From Dromaius novaehollandiae (Eukaryota > Chordata > Aves > Casuariiformes > Dromaiidae), in assembly GCF_036370855.1 (NCBI RefSeq), contig NC_088113.1, positions 21,286,501-21,350,500 of the forward strand: a DNA stretch of 64,000 nt, written 5' to 3'. The notes beneath the pieces are model-generated. The model had not been told where the DNA came from and did not search any database. It was given only the letters and a program-made list of their open reading frames with translations. This document shows positions 1 to 14,200 of this stretch, piece by piece (within the stretch, counting starts at the first letter, position 1; each line of letters starts with the position of its first letter). A program made the position numbers and the translations under genes.

Positions 1-1105
1 CATATCTAGAGCATAACCATGAGGTGAGAGACCCTAATTTAAGCCATGATAGCTTTTATGATGGAAAGGATGCAAAATCTGACTTTGTATTATTGATGCT
101 TTAAGCTTTAATATGATGTGTACTTTTCCTTAAAAACACCACTGTATTATTTGCTTTTAACTGCCTTGTTCTACAGGACAGCATATCTGCAGACACTGTA
201 ACCTTATTTGGATCCAACCAAGGAGGCTAATACCCCTAATTTGCTATATCACAGTCCTAGGGAAAAACTAGATCAATTCCAAAATATCATATTTGTTCAA
301 GTATGCTGCACATAAGATTTCCTTTTGCCCGCACTTAAAGAGGAATTCTGCATAGATACTCTCTAGAAAGAGCAGGAAAGTAGCCAAGAATAAAGAGAAA
401 TCATTGCCATTAGGTGATTTGTGTTATTAGTACTTATTAGTACCGTATTAGACAACTCATTAGCAACCACAGCAGCTGTAAGCATTAGACTGGCATGTTA
501 GCAAATAACACAGAAATATGCATATGATCACTAAATGTAAATCAGAGAAAGACACATCCAGACTGGACTGAAACCAAGCAAAATACAATCACTAAAATTT
601 TCAGAAAAGTATGAAAATAAAAGGAGAAAGGCAGCAAGTTAAAAAACCCAAAGAAGGAACTTGCAAGTAGTTTTTCCACAAGTGGGGTGTGGATTGAGCA
701 CCAGAACTCCAGTAAGAAATATACATCCAGCCTCAAAAATCTCTGCTATCCAAAAGAGACCAGGTAACAGTGACTAGTATGTAATGAGAAGACAGAGGAA
801 GAGTTTGGAGCCCAAAAATGAAAGAAACAACCTTACCTTGTTAAATTATGCTTAGAGACCATTTAAGAGCAGACCAATACATTCATACCCAAGTAAGCTA
901 ACTAACACAAAAGCTCAATTAAGGATTGATATTCACATCATCTTCAAAGTTATGTGATTCTAAACATTAAACAGTCACAGAAGACAGCTACTTAAAATCA
1001 TATAAAAATCGGTATTGTATCATTTCTTTTGGAATGTACCAGTCTTTACCTAATTGCTCATGCCATATATCGTGTCATCTCCAAAATGCAGGAAACAATG
1101 GGATT

Positions 1106-1121
1106 AAAAAAAAAAAAAAAA
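1106..1121 (+). repeat. A16 run
   Basis: Simple poly(A) tract in RPRD1B intron 6. No adjacent SINE-like body was recognised. Confidence 0.9.
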
Positions 1122-3035
1122 TAGTACACTGAGTGGATTTCTGTACAGTCACTTGTAATATTAACTTACTTTTGATTTCTTAATTACTTGACAAAGAAAG
1201 AACAGTTTACCAGAGAAGTGAAGTTTATCTTTGAAGATCAAATAAAACTAGGCACACATTTAATCATGACATCTTTCTGAAGAGTTTACAACTTTAATCC
1301 ATTCTTTCTAACCTTCTCAGCGATGGAAATTCTCTTCACCTTCTCCAAATATCAAAGCACAGCAGTTCCTACAGGGTTACAAGCAATGGGTTTACATTCT
1401 CTGTATTTCATTAATTTGAATTAGAATAGTGAGAGCAGCAGAGCTGATTGCAACAATACAGAATATCCCTATATCACGAATGGCTATATAAATACGTTCT
1501 GTACATTTCCAGCCAGCATCCGAACTAGAATGTCCTTTAACAGCCAATTTCAAACCTGTATCATTTTACGAGGCCCAGTGAGTAAACATACCATTACAAT
1601 CAATCACTTCTGTTAATGTATACGGGACAATATATTGAAATAATCAAACGAAGCTCTACCAATTTCATGAAGTGTACTGTTCACAAGCCTTAAGTACAAT
1701 AACAAAAAGCAGCTCCAGAGAAGGTGCACCCATTAATTTAGGGTTCTGCTTTTTGTTCTAACAGAAGACAAAGAATCAAAATAAGAACACACTCGACAAC
1801 CCTAGTCATACCACTCTGAGAAATACTTCTGCCATCCAAGATTAATTAAAAAAAAAAAAAATCAATATATTAGGAAAGATCTTGGGCTAACTGCAGAACA
1901 GTTTAAAACTCAGCAGTAGTTGAGACAGGAAATAAAGCATAAGGAATTGGTAGGAAACTATCAGAGAACAGAGAAACATTAGACTAGGATACAAATCCTG
2001 ATGCCTCCGCTTTTCAAATACATGCAAGACAGGTCACTCTACCCTCAGAAGTGTAACAGAGAAACAAGAACAGTTCAGTGAGTAACAAAAATAAATCGAG
2101 GACATAAAACAGATTTTGTATAAGACTTTAAAAATTCATGTATTGAGAGCTGAAGTTAATTCTTCCCCCCTTCCACCTTCCAAAGCTACTCACTTAACTA
2201 ATACAACATAGGACAAATATTTTAGTGAAAGGAAGGACAATGGACAGCACATAAGAGTAAAACTGAGGCATGAAACTTAAATAGGGAAATATGGCAAGAA
2301 AGTGAACTTCAGAAGACAGAGAACAAAAAAAAAAAAAAACAGAAAAAGATGGATTTTTAAGCATGAATGCAAAACAAAAGCGGATAAAGAGGAGAGAACT
2401 GGAAGTACTGATTCAGCAGTCTGCATTCCTACATTTATCATATTTCTCCAAGAGAATGTGGAAGCTGACGTGGGGGAAAGGGAGCGATGGTAAGCCGAGT
2501 GCTCTGCTGAAGTCTGGCAACTTGATGATTAACATGAGGCAGGGAGACAGCAGAACACCACTTCTTGCACATACAGAATATAGACAGCAAAAGTATTTAT
2601 TATATGCCAAATGCTTACAGATGGAAGGTAGATGTTGCTAAATTTAGAGATTGTGATTTTTTTTTGACAGAAGACCATCTTAAAACCATAATTCAGGACC
2701 CTGTCAGAGAGTGATGGATATCAAGCTGGGAAAGAAAGGGCAGTGCTTTCTCAAGAATGCCAAACTCTATAAAGGCTGAATATCAGCAGATTTTTTTTTT
2801 ATTTGGCTGCAGTAATTCTTGCTAAAGATAGGAGAGAAATCAAGAATGATAAGACAGCTGGCAAGAGCAGCAAGCCTGATAAACAGGGTAGAAGGTGCAA
2901 ATTCCAAGCATAAACCAAGGATTGGCTTAAATTGCGAAGATCATGCATGAGAATTCTGTAAAAACAGATGTAATGTAATGTCTGCCTCCACAGGAACACT
3001 AATACCTTGCCACTTTCAGTGGAAAAACTGACAGG

Positions 3036-3088
3036 AGGACTAGAATACTCTACTTATAATGGATAATTAGGACTAGAATACTATACTT
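3036..3088 (+). repeat. Short tandem duplication, period 33
   Basis: AGGACTAGAATACTCTACTT (3036-3055) recurs at 3069-3088 with one mismatch, a recent local duplication in RPRD1B intron 6. Confidence 0.85.
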
Positions 3089-6000
3089 TTAAGCTGAAGA
3101 CCATTTATGTGATTGTACAATTATATTAAATTCAGACAGCATAATTTCTTTCCTGATAGAAATATTTAGGGGGAATAAGAATCTTTGAAATGCCTTTCTT
3201 GATGGCGCAGCTCTGAGAAAACACTCCTATGAATGAATAACCACCAAGATGCATGCAAACCGTGATTCTGTCCCACTTTGTACACCAGCACAAGCATACA
3301 AGCTTAGGGACAATTCCTCTATGGATTAACAATGGCAACGTGTTCTGAGATTTAGAATTAACAGCTTCAGATGTTTAGGAAAACACTGTTCTTGGCATAA
3401 CCCCATTTTTAGGGATATTCTACCTTGAGAGCTCCATGGAGTACTGAGCTATGTGAAATACCTTCTTAATTTGAACAGGGACTTTTGCACAGGTATGATG
3501 ACAAAATAATTCAAGTCACCTTGAGAATCGCATCTGTGCAATTTTAAGTACTTATACCTTGTTTACAGGATAATTCAGGCATTAACTACTCTAAACAAAA
3601 GTTTTGGTTAAAGCAGTAAGGCCTAACTCCTACCAGGTGAAAAAAAAAGAAAAAAAAGCCTCCCATGAAAAGGGTAGCCCCACAGACATTAAAAACTCTG
3701 TCTCAGAAAAGGGTGGCTAAGTTCGGGAATGGAAACAATGTTCTAAGGGAATAATCCACGATCCAGGAACCAAGATTTCCTAGAAGAGATGATCATTTGC
3801 TGGACAGATTTGATGCACAACACAGACTGCATTAGAGAGGCCATCTCCTTTATGCTTAACAGTTTCCATCTGCTCTGGTACCGACATCTTGCTGATTCAT
3901 GGAAGAGCAGTAAAGGACCAAAGGGACTGGACACCAAGGTTGGATCGGGGACTGCAGACTGAACTGAGGCACCTGCGAGGCGTAACGAAAGGCAGCACCA
4001 AGAACAAAGCAATGATCTGAAGACAGGATATCAGTGCTTTGCTACCCAGTCCTTCCACGCAAACACAGCCTGGAGGCAGTCCATCACTTCCAGATAACCA
4101 CTCTCAGAAGCAGAGAATTCTGAAGTCCCTCTGGAACAGGGAAGAAATGCCTACTAATGAGAAGCAATCATAGACCTCGTTATTTTCATATGAAGTGCAA
4201 GTCACATTTATTTGAATTTGCCATCTCTAATATTCAGCAGCATACACAAGCTCTACTCAGGAACACATGCAAGCAGAGACATGCAACCCCCTTCTAGGCT
4301 CAGTGGTTTTCCTTTTTTCACAAACCGTGTTGTGCCTATATTCTGCAATGCAGGACTCTGGAAGCAGGGTTTATGAAGAATCATGTTTTCCAGATAGCTC
4401 CCATACACGATGTGCTCTGAAAGCACACTTTGCAGATTTTTGCATAAGGTCCGTCTATTCCATAAAACTGAAAAAATAAGTAGTGCACTTAAAAGAAACT
4501 GTTGCTTTCTGAGGTCTTAGTTTGTACTCCATGTGTCTAGCTAATTGCCTCACTGCATAGTCAGCTTTCATTAAGATTAATAGTATTTGGATGCTATTTG
4601 CCTTTTTTAGACAAAATAATGAGATCTTTGCTGTAGCAGGACTTTGAGGACGATGCAGGAACAACTGGCGCTGTGCCTCAGGAATGCCTTTTCTAATCAA
4701 CATTCTCTTTCAGCATGTGGATTTCTAAATCCACAGCAGCCAAGTGAATTAGATATTTAGTCCTTGAAACAAACACAAAATCAGAATTAAACAGCACTGA
4801 ACAAACATAAGACCTGATGGAAGTGTTTCATTCAGAAGGAGCCTTGCTTGAATGTTGTAAATCTGGCTTTAATTGAAATTAATTTTGAGGACTGTTGCAT
4901 GGCTTGGTTCACCTTGTTGGATTACACAGTGTGAACTTCATTTTATTTTAGCTTAGAATTTGCACCGAACACTTCCACTCCTGTTCTGGGCCAAGCAATA
5001 ACACTGTAAGTCATCGCAGCAATTGCATCTACTGAAAAAACATCTAGTTAAGTATTAATGAGAATTTAGAAAGTAAATAGGAAGAGCAGTCAGTCAGCCT
5101 CAGCTTTGATATAATATAGCTTAAATCAGATATATGAAAGCAAAATACCTGCCACAGAAGTCAAGAAAAAAAAATGAACCAGAGGCTCAACAACTGTACA
5201 TAGCATAGTAAGAGCCTTGACAGTAACATGCTAAAAGTCATGTAAACATTTCTAATTAAAACATTAAATATATAACACTGACAGAGCAAGATGTTTCTTA
5301 GCACTTGCTGCTTGCCACTTAACCTATGTAAAGGACTTTTAACATCTATTCATTAAAACACATTAGAATATGACTGTCAAAATGACAGCATATCTATAAA
5401 AAAGACAAACAGGAAACATATTGGGAGAAAATTACTGGAAGTGGAAAGCTTTCTAAAGCAAGGATAGCTGTTTTCATGCTCAAGTAGTATTTTAACAATA
5501 TACATAAGCCCTAACCTTACAGAATTTTCAGACATAGCACATTAAAATGAGAACCGTAAGACATATAATGAAGTGCAGATTATTATTAACCAGTATAACC
5601 ACTAAATACCTAGAGAATCACCCAGCAGCATTTTTTGCATAGATGATTTATGAGATAATTTTAAAAGCTTACAGTTTAATTCTGCTCCTGTGCTCAAAAA
5701 CAATTCTACAGAAGATCCCCAGATCCTGTGCTACATGTGCATTCACTTGAACTCCTATCAGGCTATTGTTTTTTGCCTTTTAAAAAGCAGTTCAGCATTC
5801 CCCTTCCATTCTCCAACTTAAGCAGCATGTTTAGCGCATCAGCAGTTTTCTTCTGCCTCCAAATTCCTCAAGTGTCGTGTTTGAACAAGCCCACTTTTAA
5901 AACTGTATTCTAGCCAGTACTTCATACCAGATAAGCATAAATCAATTTTCCCCAAATGAAGGCAGAAGGCCTTGGCCAGCCCACCAAGCAGAATTACTAG

Positions 6001-6184
6001 CAGGTAAACTAGGGGAGAAAATAGGATTCTCCACACCAGTTACAACCCCCAAACCTCTTAGAAAGCAACTTTAAAGACCCTGTCTGAAAACTGGAGACAT
6101 GAATTCGCCTTACAAGGAAACATTACACTCATAGAAATAAAAAGCTTCTTGGTCCAAAGAAGGCAGCTGACAAACGCTAACACA

Positions 6185-6206
6185 GACACACACACACACA
6201 CACACA
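6185..6206 (+). repeat. (AC)n microsatellite
   Basis: Eleven AC units in RPRD1B intron 6. Confidence 0.9.
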
Positions 6207-9200
6207 AAAATTTGAGAGAAAAAAATGGAAAACAAAGTATCTATTACACATAAACTTGCTTATTTTCCATTCAAATTCAGCTGAACACAAGTGATAGATC
6301 AGACACGTTAAAGACCTGATCCAGAGACCACAGTCCTCACAACGATTTGTGTGCTGGGCTCGGGTCACAGCCCATGTAACACCTTGGAAAGAGACGTGAA
6401 CCTGCTCTGATACGAAGCCAGGGAGCTGCACAAGCATGATGGCAAGCATGACCCTGCCCTTCGTCCTCTACAGGGCTCATTAGTTCAAGCCCAGCACTGC
6501 ACTGATACAGCTGCTTGACAGAGCAAGCCACAGCCCTGCGGGCCTACGGCTGCACAGTGCACCACTTTCTTCTGGAGTCCCGAGACCGGAGCGTGTGTTC
6601 CACCGTCAAGGGGACAAACTGCTTCCAGCAGCTGTCCCAACTCAAGAGCAACATCACAGTCAATACAGCAAGTATTTTGCGGCATCCTTACAACTATACA
6701 GTCATGAAGTCAGAAATCGGAGAGGGAAACATCTTCCATTTCACAAATTCAGTGCAGAAGAACACACCTCAAAAGCAAACTGAAAACAAACACTAGCCTA
6801 AGAACCAGTTTCTCACTTTGTAGCAGCAAAAAAAGCAACAAAGAAGCTGAGGCATTTCAACGCTCACAGATACATTACCAAAGAGGGGTTGCACAGATTA
6901 AACAACATGCAGATTTTAAAGGTGCCAGGAAACCATGAATGTTAAAAAAGAAAAAACAAAAACAAAAACCCCCGCACAGTTCTCAGTGAGATTCTAAGCC
7001 AAAATCTTTTCAGGTGCAAGTGAACAATCAGAAAAATTACTCTAAACTGAATCTTAAATACAATGCATTATTTCATATATAAAGACACACACATGTATAC
7101 ACACCCACACTGTACTATGGATATATACACACCCTATATACGATGTTCTTAATGTTGCCTTTTACAAATGCAGGTAGACAAGATTGATGGAGGGTGTGGG
7201 GAAACACTCAGCACCGCTGACTGCATACCAAAGCAGAAACCCTGAATGCATTTTCCCCTCTTTTCCCCATTAGACGAAAATACTCCCCCTCCACCTACTC
7301 CATATTTTATACTGTCAGCAGTTATTTTAGATACCCATAAGGCTTTCACGTAATTTGCCTTTTTCTAGCGCTGCTTTCACTTGATTTTTCTAGTCTCATC
7401 TACTTAGTTGACTTTATTTTACAATCACCTCGTACACCAACATGGAAGTTGCCTCCTGCAAATACCTCCCCTACATTTCTATTCTATCCAATTTTCCCCC
7501 ATTTGTCTGCCATGCATCTACAAAAAGAGCACAATGACTTCAAAAACGCAACCCTTCCCCTTAATGCCCTACAGACTCAGGTGCTGAAGGACAAAAAAAA
7601 AGAACCTCCCCAACTGGGCACTCAGTAATTACAGCAGGGTCAGTGATGGCCAAAAATAACACATGGGGCCTAGAACTTGCAATGAAAGCTAAATATTCAC
7701 ATGAGATAAGAAGTCATTTTATCTCATTCTTTATAGAAATATCAGTTCTTGTTCCTATGCTGCATTTGAAAATAGATTTTAGTGCCTTACACCTATGACA
7801 GCAATCTAGGCTGAGCTCTGATCTAGTATAGGTTTTGGAAGATCATCTAGCAGTTGCAGTATTAAGCTCATAATTTTGGACCGAGATGAAGCATCCTTTA
7901 AAAAGACACGCAGTTTTCAGACATCAAGTGATACTGACAGAAGCCATGATAGTTTTCAGTAAATTAACCTAATATTTACTCTTAAAAATACATGCCTTGT
8001 TATAGTCTGCTTATCCTCAGCTTTGGTCTGGTCAATTTTGCTCTGCAGGCGACTGCCAGAATAAAAGGAATTCTACGTTCCCCTCCTTGTAAGTGCTTTT
8101 ACACCACAATCAAGTCACCACAATCTTTTCTCAATAAAGCAATCCTCATTATTACACTTCGAATTATCCAGCTGCTGCCTGGGAATTACTATCCTGAAAG
8201 CAGACTTTGTCCATATGTTGTAATCTTCAGGCCCTGTACTATGTTTCTCCCTTCGAGTTACCAGTGTTTCTTAGCGTTATGCTGTTGAATCCTCACTCGC
8301 GCCAATCTTTACCAATGCTCAAGTGTTACTCATTGTCCAAGACCATCTTTCTCAGCATACTGCTCCTTGATAAACAGCTTTTCTGCAACCGATGACAAGA
8401 GTTTTGTGCTCCAGAGTTATAGTATTGCAAACTATTTTGGGCGTTAGCCCACTAGAAATAAATACACTCAATCTACGTATATAATATTTTGAGAATCTGC
8501 TGTTTCAAGAGGGATAGTACTAATAGGATAAGTAAACAACCATAGCTGTTTACATGGCAAAAGCTTTTTCCAAAGATGTAAGATTAGCTATTTTCATTAC
8601 TATCATAACGAAAGACTTCATTTTATCAGCAAATCAAGTACAACAAATACCCAGGGATTTTCTCAATCACCTGTTTCTCCCATCTTAGAATAAAGTCCTG
8701 ATTCACATTACTAAGTAGGAGCCCCCATTCCCCACCTAGCAGCCTTGACTGGAATAAGGTACTTACTGAAGTAAACAATCCATCTATATCTAAAATGCTA
8801 TCTCATTTGAGAGGCAGGAAGCTTACCTCACCAGAGAAACAACTTAGAGCCAATATTGCCAAAGATGATGGAAAAGATCTCAAGAGACCAAAACATAGTA
8901 TGAGAAAATATTCAAAACCTAGATTGTTTTAAGTTATTTTCTTCTTTCAGTCTTTGCTTAAGTAAATGTTTTTGTGTTTTTTTAATACATTTCCTAATTG
9001 CTGCAAGACTTTGGATACTTCTATTAAAATGCTTATTAGCACTACAAAGAAAAACCCTGGCCTTTATCAGTAGCGTTACTGTCAGAACATCAAAGACTCA
9101 AACAAAACTGATCAGCAGATACAGCGTGCCATATCTGTAACCGACATATTCCACTATTTATTAACCCTCTGTAAGTCAAGAACGATGGAGTACTTTAATC

Positions 9201-10713
9201 AGGCAATATTCCTCAGCTAAGATTTGCTATTTGAAGTGAATATAAATTGTGCCTTCATGTTAAATAAGTATTTAAGAGTCGCATTTCCTGCAACTTCTAC
9301 AGAACTAAGGCCACCTCGTTTTGGTGGAGAGACAAAGATGCTATCCTAACCAGATGTTTAATAAAATCTTCTTTAATATCTGATGTATTAAACAGCATGT
9401 TTACACTTAACACTAGACAAGCAACTTGCCCATCACCACCAGCAGGATTATTCCTATGAACAAAGTAGTTCAGCTCATCTGGTTAACAGCTTAATTTGCA
9501 ACTCGGCCTCAGTAACATTTTTAAAATAACATTCCTTACCAAAAGCAGAATTTCAAAAACAAAAACAATATGCTTACCACATCATTTCAGTTAGTTTGTT
9601 AGAAATTTTAATTTAACATTGTAACTGCAAATTTCTTAATTTTGCATATCTTCAAACTGACTAAAATTTATGGATTGTTCTGGGCCTCTTAAAATGCCTC
9701 TGTGCAGCATTTCCCTACCCATTTCTTGCTTTTCTAGGGATTAAGTCTATTATATAAACCTGCTTCTACTAGACAGGTGTCTTTTTTCAGAAAGAAAAAT
9801 AAAAAAAATTGACCCAAGACTTCCACTAGTATTCAGCAAATAAATCATGTGCCAAACATGATCTACTTTATGACATCTTTCATATCCATGGCTGAAAGTA
9901 CCTTATTAATGACTCAGCCATAAGACAGACATTATGTTTGAAGAAATTTAAGCTAAACAAGCTAATAAAATTATTTACTATCAACACTAATTCTGAACAC
10001 AACACCAGCACTTGCCCTTCTGATTTCAAATCTGGAAAGGCAACATGTTCACAATTACAAGACATTCAGAATCATAAGGACACACTACAAAAAATACATC
10101 CAAAGTGAAATTTACCTCAAACAATGTTGCCTAGCTGTCCAAAGATAAGGTTCGTCATGACAGTTAACAGAACATGCAATCGCTACAACAGTCTCCTTCC
10201 AGAAGACTTTGTCCTCTGCAGCAATTCATGTCCCACCCAACAGCTGTTCTTAATAATCAGCAGCCGATAGCATAAAGAAAGCCCTTAATGTGTTGCCAAG
10301 GGGCAGTTTAACAGATGGCAGAGTGACATACAACCGAAATCATTAATTAAACTTCCATATTAGTCCCAGGGTGTGGCGCTGAAAAAACTTCCTCCGAGAA
10401 GGAATGTTTCAGATAAATGGCCGTCTGCCACCGCCTGTGTTCTCACTCTAGGACTTGCGGCTGAGGCCGAGTTCCCACTAGAGGAGTCTCATTTTTACAC
10501 ACTCTCCTGCCCTCCTTGTTCACGAGAGCTATGGCATGAAATGCAAGTCATCATCTTTTGAGATCAGCCCAATTTATACTTAATTACAGAAGCTGTTGGT
10601 AAAAGTGGCTGTTAAAGGATACTAGAAGATCTCATTTAAACTGCATCTGCTTATCAATTAGGGAGTGGGAAGAGAAATGAAAGGCACCCAACCATAGGCA
10701 AAAGACAAAACAA

Positions 10714-10762
10714 CCCCCCCCCCCCCAAAAGAAAGAAAGAAACAAACAAACAAACAAAAAAA
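10714..10762 (+). repeat. C13 run followed by (GAAA)n and (CAAA)n
   Basis: C-run at 10714-10726, then tetranucleotide repeats GAAA and CAAA. A compound low-complexity block in RPRD1B intron 6. Confidence 0.9.
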
Positions 10763-10796
10763 CAGCTTAGGGTAAGGGGAGCTCATTTGGAAATTC

Positions 10797-10818
10797 ATTC
10801 TCATTTGGAAATGAGAAT
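10797..10818. repeat. Perfect inverted repeat, 10-bp arms
   Basis: ATTCTCATTT, two bases GG, then AAATGAGAAT. The left arm also overlaps an 18-bp-period direct duplication of CTCATTTGGAAAT (10782 and 10800). Confidence 0.85.
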
Positions 10819-11116
10819 TTCATTTTAAAAAAAAAGGGAGGGGGGAATCTGAACCAAACAAAAATGTTTGTTAAACGAGTATACTTTGTTACAAAGTTTT
10901 GAGTTCTGGGCCTTCCATGTCCATGTGCAGTAAAACGTCTTGGACCGATTTGTTTTCTTCAGTGTTTTTACATTGCTTCTTCACCCCTGTTTTACTCCAA
11001 ATGGAAAGATAACTCCTAGAACCATCTTCACTGACAGAAATACCTTACTTAGGAGTCAAGTGGGAGTATTTGCTGAGACAATCCATTTGCCAGCACTGCT
11101 TTAAATCAGTACTCAC

Positions 11117-11292
11117 TTCTAGCTTTTTCTCTTTTTCTGTCAATACATCCTTTTGATTCTGCGTGTACTCGATCAGCATGCGTGCCAGCTGGCGCCGGTC
11201 TTCCAGCTCTGCTGCCAGCCGTCCATTGTACTCTGCTAGTAACAGACATGCTTCATCCACAGTCTTCGAAAGACGTTCTGCTGCCTCTTTGT
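11117..11292 (-). CDS. RPRD1B: RPRD1B coding exon 6 (residues 219-277)
   Basis: The acceptor CGTAG opens DKEAAERLSKTVDEACLLLA and runs through EYNGRLAAELEDRRQLARML to EKEKKLE, with donor GTGAGT and phase 0 out. The long heptad-like helix is the coiled coil of the C-terminal domain. It is the last exon I can place. The human protein continues EYKQKL to the C-terminus. Confidence 0.96.
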
Positions 11293-14200
11293 CTACGTGC
11301 AAAAGTGTTCAGTAATTTACAGGATGAAGTTTAAAACCTTTTATCTTTTGACAGAAGGGTTATAATTCACCAAGAGCATGCACAATAACATTTCATTCAT
11401 AAATACGGCCCTGGCTTGATAGGAAAACAGAACTCTAATCACAAGGAATATAAAGAAAATGGGCAAGACTAACAACTTGAGAACAGCGCTTTTCAGATAC
11501 TGATGAGACTGACTGTATTTTGTTCTTGCAGAGAGGTCAATGATTAGAAGTGAAAAAAATCTATAAAGTTATCCTCTATAACAGATTAAACTAGAACTTT
11601 AGGCTGCACTGTCAGAATTTATTTAAATCACAGGGTTTTAATGTTTAAACATGGTGCACACTTTTTACTTCCTCTTTTCTCTCAGTATCTGCTAACATAT
11701 TCTTACAAGCAAACATACAAATTGCATGCTAGTCTTCACAGCTGGACACAGCAATTGTGTATTATAAAAGACTGAATAAGTGACAGTTCATAATAAGTTC
11801 TAAATTAAACTACTTTCAGGAACAAGAGTCAAATCAATTAAACCTTTAAAGGCTTCTATTAAGATTATTTTTAAAATATAACTGCAAAAGTCACTTCAAA
11901 TAATGACTGTCAGATTTATGGGAGTAGCAAGTTTCTTTTTCTGTAGCTGTGAAGGAGTACATGTGTACTCAGCACGGCCTGACAAAACTCATTAAAATGC
12001 CTAATAGTCAAGGTGTTCAAGAGTCAAGCACATCCATTTGAGAACTCTGCCTCTATTTCCTCTACATTCTTGCAAAATGCTGTTGATGCTCTCCAAGCAC
12101 AAAAACCTTTGTAAACGTGCAGATTGGTCCAAGCCAAGAAATGGAAGAACGTATACAAATTTCATCTTCAATTATATTTCATAGGGTTGTGATCTATTAA
12201 CTACCCAAGAATTAGAAAACAAGCACACAAAACCTGAAATTTACTCCCCCTGTACATTATGATTATGTAGAAATCAAAGGTTTTTTTTTTTTAAGTTATT
12301 CTTTGGACCCATTTTCATTCACCATTAAGTTTCATACCTGTAATTTTCTCCAGTAATGATACATCCTGAACTTCCTGAGGCAGGGAGGCAATTTTTTGCC
12401 GCACTGTTGCATCTCCTGATGCTGCATTTTCTAAGTCTTGCAAGGCTTTGATCAAATCCTCAGTCTACCAAATGGAAAGACAAGTAGGCTATCATTAAAA
12501 CCAGGTAACTTCTATGCTGCTTCCTGTGGATATGGACACTGCATTACCCTCTGAGGTCACTTACCTTTGAAGGCAACCATTATTGGAGTATTTTCTTCAA
12601 TTAATTTTTAAACAGTTTCTTCCTAACACACAGAGTATTCACTAAGTTTACAATATACTAGTATTTATAACTTATGTGTAATTACATCATTATTCAATGG
12701 ATCATCATTATTCAACACTCTGCAGTTGAAAACTTTTCATTCCAATTAAGAGAAGTGACCATTTCAGACAAAGCTGAAAAGACCACCACCAATTTGAGAA
12801 ACAATCAATCAATCCTTGGCTTTGCATCAAATTTGGTCTGCTTATTTTAATTCTGAATATTTCTTTGACACTTTCCCTTAGCATTAGACTAAAAGGAGCG
12901 TACATGCACCTTTTGTTCAACTCTACAGGTACACTTCGACTTAGCAAGAAAAACTTGTATCAATCTAAACAATACTGTCTGTCAGCTTTTTATAGTTGCC
13001 AGTTTTAGAATTTTGTACTTGGTTACCTACTATAAACTTTGACTACGATGAAAAATACCCCTATTAAAGCAGACTTTATATTGTCCTCCTTTAGTAAAGC
13101 CATTGATATTCCTCATTTAGCTAAATTGGCTCTTCAGAAGCACACGGCAGTTAAAATAGACTCTGCTGTATCCCATCAATTTCATCTTCCAGCTATTCTC
13201 AGTGCATGGAGAAAAATGCATCAGTATAAATAAATATGCTCAAAAGGTATCTTAGCATAAGATGAATTTGGATGAGTACTGCCTTATAAGGACCTTCACT
13301 GACCCACCATATCCCCTCCCCCTCAAAAAAAGAGTGAAAGAAAGGGAGATTCCTTGAAAAAGTATTCTGTTTCTGTGTTGTAGAACAACACCCAAGGTTT
13401 AAGAGATAGTTTTTGAAACTGCAAGGCTAGCCCTGTAAACAACTCCAATTTAATACTTAGTTTGAAAATTAATAAAAACATTGAAAAAATAGCTTTTAAA
13501 TAAATATCTTATGGAAGTCTTGCAGTTTTATCAGAAAACTAAAGATGTCCATTGCCTGCCTAATATTTAGTCCTTCTTTGCAAACTACTAATGATTTCCA
13601 ATAGTAACAAACACAATGTTTACATTAAGAGAAACCCGGATGCCTTGCAGCTCATGAGGTAAAAACAAGAAGCTCCACTCATTTCTTTGACAACTGCAAT
13701 TTATTTTTATATTTCAGTGTTTACAGTCTACCAGATGGATGGCGTAACTTTTTATTTTTTCAAATAGACAATGGTTTAACATATGTTCAGGTTGCAGCCT
13801 TAAATAGTCAAAATGATTCTCTTTATTCCGTTCCTATTATTACCACATCGCTAACATGTCAGCCTCAAAATAAAGTCTTTGAAATTGATTTTTGTAACCA
13901 ACTCCACACAAACCTATCTAAGACTGGGCTTTTAATATACACATTGAGACACATGTCCTACAAAAAAAAAAATAGTTTTAACTGTTACAACTTTGGTTTT
14001 GAGAGATCACGCACCAATCTTACGAAGCATTTAAAGTACAGCCTGTTCTTCTAGCAGTCCTTTGAGATTCTTTACCGGTAGCACTACTCAGACCTTGGTT
14101 TAGACTAACTGAAATCGCTCAGATGTTCTGCAGTATTTTAATATGAGAAAAGAATCTGTTCCATTACATATTGGCTTCTCAAACCCCAACCGAGTTTCTC

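Larger units (their letters stand above)
1..11116 (-). other. RPRD1B: RPRD1B intron 6 (partial); no exon recognised
   Basis: This is AT-rich intron-like sequence downstream of exon 6 on the minus strand. I looked for the terminal RPRD1B exon (KQKLARVTQVRKEL and LPDLSLLPN-type sequence) and did not see it, so this intron runs off the left edge. It contains short A-runs (1106-1121, 2325-2339), a CA repeat near 6185, a C-run with GAAA/CAAA repeats near 10714, and a GC-richer patch at about 6340-6690. The short open frames in it show no protein resemblance I recognise. Confidence 0.75.
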
